A DNA stretch of 16,053 nucleotides from CAYMLL01 sp964390645 (GTDB lineage Bacteria; Planctomycetota; UBA8108), in the NCBI GenBank assembly GCA_964390645.1, contig CAYMLL010000170.1:1-16053 (forward strand), read 5' to 3'. Below are positions 7,909 through 13,135 of this stretch, piece by piece. A program made the translations under genes and the position numbers. Numbering within the stretch: the first letter of the stretch is position 1; every line of letters begins with the position of its first letter. The notes under the pieces are model-generated. The model made no database searches. It was given only the letters and a program-made list of their open reading frames with translations, and was not told the DNA's origin.

Positions 7909-8118
7909 ACCGACAAAGAACACGACACCGCCGTCGACCTTGTCCTCCAGGCGCGTCGACAGGGTCCCGACGCGTTGGAGGAGCTCTTCGACGGCTGCGA
8001 GGATCGAATGGTCCGCTTCTGCCCGCGCTACCCGGGACGCGACGACCCACTCCGACGCCTCCACCACTCCCGGGACATCGTCCACGAGGCATTCGCCACC
8101 GCGCTCCGCAAGATGGAC
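7909..8118 (+). pseudogene. Truncated ECF-type RNA polymerase sigma factor (region 2 only)
   Basis: The frame reads 'TAVDLVLQARRQGPDALEELF', then 'CEDRMVRFCPRYPG' and 'SRDIVHEAFATALRKM' (ending about 8115). This is the pattern of sigma-70 region 2 in extracytoplasmic-function sigma factors, which bind core RNA polymerase and the -10 element; 'D-IVHEAF-AL' matches the usual 'DVVQEVF-AL' helix. The frame is closed by a TAG at 7906-7908 just after a GTG (7897), and the only later start is a TTG at 7975, inside region 2. After 8118 the frame stays open to 8427 but resembles nothing: region 4, which should bind the -35 element, is missing in all three frames. I read it as a broken gene. A very divergent ORF starting at the TTG cannot be fully excluded. 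Confidence 0.55.
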
Positions 8119-8299
8119 AGCCGCCAGAACGAGCTGGCGACCTGCGGACAGTCCCTGCGCGTCGTGGAGTCTATCATCGGGCTCTTCCCGGCCTATCCCG
8201 CGGCGTGGAACGCGACAACGGTCAGCGTCCTGCAGCGACAGTCACGACCCGGCCGTCCGACACCCTCGACGAACCATCCCTCACACCAGCGCCGGATGC

Positions 8300-8367
8300 C
8301 GCCTGCGTCGACAGGTCGCCAGGTGGGACTCACACCCACCAAGAATCCGTGCCTCTTCACGGCGTAC
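8300..8367 (-). ncRNA. Group II intron 5'-end-like sequence (relic, no maturase)
   Basis: Read on the minus strand from 8367, the sequence begins GTACGCC, close to the GUGYGCC start of bacterial group II introns. It then forms a 5-bp hairpin (8347-8351 with 8358-8362) and a 6-bp hairpin (8322-8327 with 8335-8340). The second hairpin contains GGGTGTGAGTCCC, very like the GGGUGAGAGUCCC near the 5' end of class C introns such as the Oceanobacillus one. The third base is A instead of G. No domain V-like hairpin and no reverse transcriptase/maturase ORF is present down to 7801, so this would be a 5' fragment. The assignment comes from memory of intron sequences, not from an alignment. Confidence 0.42.
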
Positions 8368-8380
8368 GCGAAACTCGAGG

Positions 8381-9161
8381 CTAGTGCGCGGTCCACCCTC
8401 CGTCGACGAACAGGCAGGAGCCGGTGACGAAGCTCGAAGCGTCGCTCGACAGGAAGAGCGCGGCCCCCTGGATCTCGTGCATCTCTCCCCAGCGCGCGAG
8501 TGGCACGGCGCCGATGATGAACTTCTGGGTATCGGGCTGCTGCGCGATCGGCACGTTCATCGGCGTCAGGAACGGCCCCGGGCAGATCGAGTTGACCGTG
8601 ATGCCGTGCTCGGCCCACTCGAGCGCGAGAACACGCGTCATCTGGACCACCGCGCCCTTGCTCGAGGCGTACGGCGTGCGACCGGGCACACCGACGACGG
8701 ACAACGTGCTGCCGAGGTTGACGATCCGCCCGTAGCCGGCCTTCTTCATGTGCGGGGCGACCGCACGGCAGCAGAGCCAGGGGCCTCGCACGTTGACGCT
8801 CATCACCGAGTCGAACTCCTGAGGCGACAGCTCCTCGATCGGGCCGCGGATGTTGACGCCGGCGTTGTTGACCAGGATGTCGACCTTGCCGAGATCCGCG
8901 ATGGCGCCCTCGACGAGCGCGGAGACCTCATCCTCCTCGGTCACGTCGCACGTGACGCCGAAGACCTTGCGCCCGAACTCGTCCGCGAGGTCGCTCGCCG
9001 CGGCCCGCGCCTCATCGCCATGACGGCTGCAGATCACCAGGTTCGCTCCTGCCGACGCCAGCGCCGCGGCCATGCTGCGACCGAGCCCCTTCGTACCACC
9101 CGTGATGATCGCCACGCGCCCGTCGAGCCGNNNNNNNNNNAAATAGATCGATGCCGGCCAT
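8381..9161 (-). CDS. SDR-family NAD(P)-dependent oxidoreductase (interrupted by the scaffold gap)
   Basis: A classical short-chain dehydrogenase. If the N run is closed to zero length, ATG at 9161 gives 'MAGIDLF' joined to 'RLDGRVAIITGG', a 256-aa protein of normal SDR length. With that numbering: cofactor loop TGGTKGLG at 17-24, 'CDVT' before the adenine pocket, NNAG at 95-98, catalytic S148, and Y161-x3-K165 ('YASSK'). The C-terminus is 'FVDGGW', as in most of the family. A ribosome site (GAGAGGAGA, 9171-9179) precedes the ATG. Family members act on sugar acids (gluconate 5-dehydrogenase type), steroids or 3-oxoacyl groups; the substrate cannot be read from sequence. The gene diverges from the lyase gene at 9535, which may hint at a shared sugar-acid or carboxylic-acid pathway. 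With the 10 N taken literally, the start is out of frame. Confidence 0.9.
9131..9140. other. Scaffold gap of 10 N inside the SDR gene
   Basis: Ten N bases, a conventional placeholder length. The flanks code for 'MAGIDLF' and 'RLDGRVAIITGG' of one SDR N-terminus, so the true missing length is probably zero or a small multiple of three. Confidence 0.9.
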
Positions 9162-9534
9162 CGTCGTCCGTCTCCTCTCGTGTCCTGCGTCCACTCCAAG
9201 CCCGCAGTGGACTCCTCGGGGACCGCCTGCGACACTAACAGGAGAGGCGCCCCTGGCCAAGGGGCCCGGTCGGCTCTTCTCTCCGGCCGCCGGCCTTGAC
9301 GACAACCGGTCGACCGATCATGCCACCCCCCACCGAACCCACCTGCGGCCCGCCTTGCAGCGACCACGGGAGCTTCGGTCTTCGGACCGCGCGCCAGAAG
9401 CCCGGACGGCTCCAGGAGTGGAGACGGCGCGCGAGGGAGATGACGATCACTCCTCTCTGCAGTCGCGAGGATCCCACACGCATGGATCTCACCGTGCGGA
9501 AGCAGCCCCGCGAGGCCGCAGGAAGCGAGAAGCG
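9162..9534. promoter_or_regulatory. Divergent intergenic region between SDR and isocitrate lyase-family genes
   Basis: These 373 bases separate two divergent starts. They hold the SDR ribosome site (9171-9179, minus) and a hairpin, GCCCC (9249-9253) with GGGGC (9261-9265) around TGGCCAA. A lyase ribosome site (AGGAAG, 9520-9525) lies nine bases before its ATG. Frames are open through much of the stretch but have no recognisable protein content. I see no confident promoter; a TTGACG at 9296-9301 has no good -10 partner. Confidence 0.4.
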
Positions 9535-10485
9535 ATGACCCCACCCGACTCCCCGCTTCGCGAGCTGCGCCGGCTGCTCGATCGTCCCGGCATCATCCGC
9601 TCGATGGGTGCGCACGACGCGCTCACCGCGCTCGTCATGGAGGACGTCGGCTTCGAGGTGGTCTTCCTCGGCGGTTTCGGCACCAGCGCCAGCTTGCACG
9701 GCCTCCCGGACCTCGGCTTCCTCGGCATCGACGAGATGGCCGCCGCGGTCCGCCGCATGGCACTTCGGGTCTCGATTCCGGTCATCGCGGACGGGGACAC
9801 CGGACATGGCGACGTCCACCAGGTTGCGCGCTGCGTGCGCGAGTTCGAGGGAGCCGGTGCCGCCGGCATGCTGCTCGAGGATCAGGTGTCGCCGAAACGC
9901 TGCGGTCACTTCGACGACAAGTCGGTGATCACGGCCGACGAGATGGTGCTCAAGATGCGCGCAGCCGTCGATGCGAGGCGAGACGACGACTTCGTTCTCG
10001 TCGCCCGCACGGACGCACGCGCACCGGAGGGTCTCGACGCGGCGATCGACCGAATCAACCGCTACTGCGCCCCCCGCGCCGACGTCGCGTTCATCGAGGC
10101 GCCCCGGAGCAACGAGGAGATCGAGGAGATCGCACGCCGCGTACCTCACCCGAAGTTCGCGAACATGCTTACCTTCGGCAAGACCCCGATCCTCACCGCC
10201 CAGGAGCTCGAGAAGCTCGGCTACAAGATCGTCGTCGCCCCGATCGAGACGCTCCTCGTCACGACGAGAGCGGTCCGCCGGCTGGCCGAGGTCTTTCTTC
10301 GCGACGGAGACGTCCGGTCACTGACGGATGAGATGGTCACCTTCGACGAGATGAAAGAGACACTGGGTGTGGACGAGCTTCTTCGCCTGCGAGAGCGGCT
10401 GGAGAGCCAAGGGACCGCTCATCACCGCCGGAACTTCGTCGACCCAGGAGCCGGTGGAGAATCTCCTTGCCGTAGCGCTCGCTGA
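9535..10485 (+). CDS. Isocitrate lyase / PEP mutase family enzyme (methylisocitrate lyase-like)
   Basis: A 316-aa TIM-barrel enzyme of the isocitrate lyase/PEP mutase superfamily, which makes or breaks C-C or C-P bonds in 2-oxo acids and acts in the cytoplasm. The ATG at 9535 has AGGAAG nine bases upstream. Landmarks: 'GAHDALTA' at 25-32; 'FLGGFGTSAS' at 44-53; metal-binding 'ADGDTGHGD' at 85-93 (family form ADxDTGYG); 'LLEDQVSPKRCGH' at 113-125 with the lyase cysteine C123; and 'VARTDA' at 156-161. The K-R-C-G-H loop argues for a lyase (2-methylisocitrate or dimethylmalate type) rather than PEP mutase or oxaloacetate decarboxylase, but the substrate is not settled. The C-terminal 20 or so residues beyond 'MKETLGVDELL' look like an extension and lie inside the 149-bp overlap with the convergent glycosyltransferase gene. 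Confidence 0.9.
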   Translation: MTPPDSPLRELRRLLDRPGIIRSMGAHDALTALVMEDVGFEVVFLGGFGTSASLHGLPDLGFLGIDEMAAAVRRMALRVSIPVIADGDTGHGDVHQVARCVREFEGAGAAGMLLEDQVSPKRCGHFDDKSVITADEMVLKMRAAVDARRDDDFVLVARTDARAPEGLDAAIDRINRYCAPRADVAFIEAPRSNEEIEEIARRVPHPKFANMLTFGKTPILTAQELEKLGYKIVVAPIETLLVTTRAVRRLAEVFLRDGDVRSLTDEMVTFDEMKETLGVDELLRLRERLESQGTAHHRRNFVDPGAGGESPCRSAR

Positions 10486-11446
10486 GCATCCACCTTCTCG
10501 CGTCGCGAGCGCTCACCTTTCGGGTGAGCTGGATCCGTCGTCGCTTGCGCAGCGTGCTCGCGAAAAGCCGCAGGATCTTGCCATACCCAGGCAGCAGTTC
10601 CGGCCGCCACAGGAGCGTCTTGATAGTCCGGTGCGCCTCGTAGACAAGCAGGTGCGGCACCAGGACAACGAGGTTCCACAGGCTCTCGTTCTTGAGGATG
10701 CTGAGGTAGCGGTTGGCGTGGGCGTGTCGCCGGATGAACGTCGAACGGTTCGTCGCGTGCTGACGGACGTGCTCGGCCAGCGCGCGTGGCTGATACACGC
10801 AGCGCCAACCACGCAATCGGGCGCGCCAGTTGAGGTCGGAGTCCTCGAGATACGCGAAGTAGTCGCTGTCGAGGTACTCGTCCCCGATCCGGATCTCCAC
10901 GAGCATCGAACGCCGGTAGATCGCCGCCGCGGCCGTGACGCCGAAGACCTCCTCGCGATCGTCGAACTGTCCTCGATCGACCTCCTCCTCGCCACGGTTG
11001 ACCATGCGAAGCGTCTTGTAGAAGATCTCGCCGGCCGAGTCGATGATCCGCGAACCGCCGTCTGCGGGCGCCGGGCCTCGTAAGAGCTTGCCGGAGACGC
11101 TTCCGAGTGTCGGATCCGCGTCGAGCTCCTCCAGGAGAATCCGGACGAAGTCCGGGTCGAGCTCGACATCGACGTTCAGCAGGAGAACGTGCTCGCCAGT
11201 CGACGCGGCGATGCCCTGGTTGTTGGCGACGCAGAAGCCGCGATTGACAACGTTCTCGATGATCCTCGCGCGTGGACAGCTCTCGCGAACCCACTCGACG
11301 CTGCCATCGGTCGATCCGTTGTCGACGACGACGATCTCCAGCTCGCCGCAGGTCTGCGACTCGAGCGAGCCGACACACCCCGGCAGCCACCTCCGGCTGT
11401 TCCAGGTGACGACGATGGCCGAGACGGTCGGGGCAATCGGGCTCAA
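10337..11446 (-). CDS. Family 2 glycosyltransferase (rhamnosyltransferase-like)
   Basis: A 369-aa GT-A fold transferase without a clear membrane segment; it would add a sugar from a nucleotide-sugar to a surface glycan on the cytoplasmic side. Motifs: 'VSAIVVTWNS' at 8-17, 'VVDNGSTDGS' at 40-49, 'NVDVELDPDF' at 91-100 (the metal/nucleotide-sugar motif, here N-V-D-V), and 'FAYLEDSDLNWR' at 197-208 with the likely base in the ED-D segment. The start is set at the TTG at 11446-11444, because it overlaps the TGA stop of the flavoprotein gene (TTGA) and comes just before the first conserved strand. The frame is open to 11512, but only with basic, unconserved residues. Conserved sequence seems to end at 'SERYGKEILHRLLG'; the last 25 or so residues are low-complexity and overlap the lyase gene on the other strand. 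Confidence 0.87.
   Translation of the reverse strand: MSPIAPTVSAIVVTWNSRRWLPGCVGSLESQTCGELEIVVVDNGSTDGSVEWVRESCPRARIIENVVNRGFCVANNQGIAASTGEHVLLLNVDVELDPDFVRILLEELDADPTLGSVSGKLLRGPAPADGGSRIIDSAGEIFYKTLRMVNRGEEEVDRGQFDDREEVFGVTAAAAIYRRSMLVEIRIGDEYLDSDYFAYLEDSDLNWRARLRGWRCVYQPRALAEHVRQHATNRSTFIRRHAHANRYLSILKNESLWNLVVLVPHLLVYEAHRTIKTLLWRPELLPGYGKILRLFASTLRKRRRIQLTRKVSARDARRWMLSERYGKEILHRLLGRRSSGGDERSLGSPAALAGEEARPHPVSLSSRRR
11443..11446 (-). promoter_or_regulatory. TTGA stop/start overlap coupling flavoprotein and glycosyltransferase
   Basis: On the minus strand the bases TTGA give the TTG start (11446-11444) of the glycosyltransferase and the TGA stop (11445-11443) of the flavoprotein. This is the TTG version of the common ATGA overlap used for translational coupling by re-initiation. 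Confidence 0.6.
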
Positions 11447-12576
11447 GCGTCGATCCTCTCGTGCAGAAGACCGCCGAAGCCCGGCGTGGCGCCGACGCTC
11501 TCGAGGAGCCACGGTGCGCGCGTCGTTCCGGGGATCCTTTCGAGCGCCTCGCTGGCGGCAACGACGCCGCCGAGGAACAGCAGGTCCGGATCAACGAGGT
11601 CCGGATCCCACTCGCCCAGAGGGCCGCGACTGACGATGTCGTGATCATCGAGGACGGCGAGAAGGTCGGCGACGGAATCACCGCGAGCTCGCGACGGGAC
11701 ACCATGCTCCGACCGATCGTGCCAGAGGCTGACGATCGTCGCGCCCGGTGGCAGGACTTCGGACTCGATGAGACGGTCGACGGTCTCGTTGACGACGCCA
11801 CCGGTACAGAGGCGTCGGCCGGCACTCTCACGCAGCTCGACTTGCAGCGACCACTGCCGGCCAGCTCGAGGAACGCATCCGGGCGAGAGATTCGACAACA
11901 GGGTGACCAGGTCGATCGAGCCGTCGACATCGCGCAGTGCGGTGAAGAACCGGCTCTCGAGGTCGATCGGCACCTGTCCCGCGACCCCGACACCGACGAA
12001 GTGCACGGCCGCGCTCCGCAGGGAGCCGGCGCTGGCGTGCAAGTCCGGAATCCCCTGGATCACCTCCACCAGGCGCGGCAGAGGTAGTGTCGAGATCAGC
12101 ACGTCGTACGGCTCGACCTCGGCGCCGGCGAAGCGCACCTGACGGCGATCCGCGTCGATCGACAGCACCCGGGTCTGGCGCAGGACGTTCGGGGACGGGA
12201 GGTGTTTGCGCAGCGCCCACCAGAGCGACCCGCTGCCGCCGAGCAGCGGATAGCGAAAGCGCCTCGCCGAGCCCGTAGCGGTTCCGTCGAAGCTCTCGAG
12301 CGCCGCGACATCGTCGGTGCCGAGAACATGCTCGGCGCAACCGTTCTCGAGGACTCGATCGACGACGTCGTCGAAGGGCGTACCGCCGACGAGAACGGGG
12401 CGCGCCCCCGGGTCCCAGAGGAAGCCCAGATGGTCGAGGACGCTCGCGTGAGAGTCCGTGACCCGTCGCTCACAGTCGACGAGCCCCCAGTCACTTTGAC
12501 CGCAAGCAGCGAGCTGCCAGGCCGAGCCGAGGCCGGTGGGTCCCGATCCCAGGACGAGGATTCTCGGAGCGTCCAT
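11443..12576 (-). CDS. UDP-galactopyranose mutase-like / protoporphyrinogen oxidase-like flavoprotein, degenerate
   Basis: A 377-aa protein with a Rossmann opening (G10-S-G12-P-T-G15-L-G17). Its body follows UDP-galactopyranose mutase-like amine-oxidase-fold proteins: 'FRYPLLGGSGSLWWAL', 'YDVLISTLPLPRLVEV', 'SNLSPGCVP...QWSLQVEL' and 'VSLWHDRSEHGVPS'. Several family hallmarks look lost. The GGL motif after the first strand is replaced by 'ERRVTDSHASV'; the 'WDLGGH' segment reads 'WDPGARPVLVGG'; the central block between that segment and 'FRYPLLGG' appears missing; and the C-terminal FAD segment reads 'WDPDLVDPDLLFLGGVV'. Family members are about 430-470 aa. It may bind FAD poorly or act without redox chemistry (inference). 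Its TGA overlaps the TTG of the glycosyltransferase, so the two are probably translationally coupled. The ribosome site is weak. Confidence 0.8.
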   Translation of the reverse strand: MDAPRILVLGSGPTGLGSAWQLAACGQSDWGLVDCERRVTDSHASVLDHLGFLWDPGARPVLVGGTPFDDVVDRVLENGCAEHVLGTDDVAALESFDGTATGSARRFRYPLLGGSGSLWWALRKHLPSPNVLRQTRVLSIDADRRQVRFAGAEVEPYDVLISTLPLPRLVEVIQGIPDLHASAGSLRSAAVHFVGVGVAGQVPIDLESRFFTALRDVDGSIDLVTLLSNLSPGCVPRAGRQWSLQVELRESAGRRLCTGGVVNETVDRLIESEVLPPGATIVSLWHDRSEHGVPSRARGDSVADLLAVLDDHDIVSRGPLGEWDPDLVDPDLLFLGGVVAASEALERIPGTTRAPWLLESVGATPGFGGLLHERIDA

Positions 12577-12660
12577 GTTACGAGTCGATTACCTGTCGAG
12601 GGGGAGTTCACGTTGACCAAGAGTCTATCGACCGCAACACGTGCTCGGCTGTCGACCCGA

Positions 12661-13065
12661 TCAGGGCAGCGCAAAACCGAGCGTCAGGTAGCCCTCGCGA
12701 ACCGTGATCTCCCCCCGCGGGCCCTGGGATCGAGTTGACCTGACCCGCTGGACGTCGGCCTCGTGGCAGGTTCTCGTCGACAGCTGGACGACCTCCGGGA
12801 GGTACGTTCCGGAATGGACGTCGCACACCTCGTCGGATCCCTCCTTCAACGCCGTCGTGGAGCTCCCCTGGAACCTCGTCGTCTCGAGCATCGAATTCCG
12901 GGGCGAAGCCGTCCGGTGTTCTCCAGCTCCGGTCGGTCCGGTGAACGTGATGCCCTGGAGGACGCTCGCGGTGAACACCGCGAGCTCCCCGTGGAGCTCG
13001 TGCCCTGCGCCCTGGACGATCTCGACGTCGCTCGTGTCATGGAGCACGACTCGTGTCGTCGCCAC
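12661..13065 (-). CDS. Hypothetical 134-aa protein
   Basis: I do not recognise this family. The minus-strand frame from GTG 13065 has the same strong G/C third-position bias as its neighbours, while the opposite-strand frames look like mirrors, so I treat it as coding. The protein is rich in Thr, Val, Glu and Ser and looks beta-strand rich: 'TTRVVLHDTSDVEIVQGAGHELHGELAVF', 'VLQGITFTGPTGAG', 'SMLETTRFQG', 'GEITVREGYLTLGF'. There is no signal peptide and no membrane segment; there are two Cys. It lies 70 bases after the stop of the 944-aa gene and 84 bases before the flavoprotein start, all on the same strand. The start is uncertain: a TGA (13071-13069) closes the frame just upstream, and an internal Met could serve. 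Confidence 0.5.
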   Translation of the reverse strand: MATTRVVLHDTSDVEIVQGAGHELHGELAVFTASVLQGITFTGPTGAGEHRTASPRNSMLETTRFQGSSTTALKEGSDEVCDVHSGTYLPEVVQLSTRTCHEADVQRVRSTRSQGPRGEITVREGYLTLGFALP

Positions 13066-13135
13066 CGGTCACCACCCGGCAGCGCTCGTGAGCTCTGCGG
13101 GGAGGTCCGGGCGTCGGGGGAGACGAGACGAGGTC

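Larger units (their letters stand above)
7801..8380. other. Relic zone of about 580 bases with no intact gene
   Basis: This stretch lies between the NHL stop and the SDR stop. It holds a GC hairpin (7872-7890), the front half of a sigma factor on plus (about 7909-8118) and a group II intron-like 5' end on minus (8367 down to about 8300). Between 8119 and about 8300 I see no recognisable coding or RNA signal on either strand, although frames stay open because of the high GC content. The combination of two truncated elements suggests decay after rearrangement or insertion. Confidence 0.5.

Noticed and set aside
8311..8367. A tRNA suggested by the GGTGGG-loop-CCCACC arm
   Set aside because: The loop does not fit the TTCRA T-loop, and there is no anticodon arm or acceptor stem; it fits a group II intron 5' end better.
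7940..9238. A 432-aa plus-strand frame crossing the N gap
   Set aside because: It depends on the arbitrary N run, overlaps the SDR gene on minus and has no protein-like content.
9296..9323. TTGACG as a -35 box for the lyase gene
   Set aside because: The bases 16 further on (TCATGC) are a poor -10, and the site is over 200 bases from the start codon.
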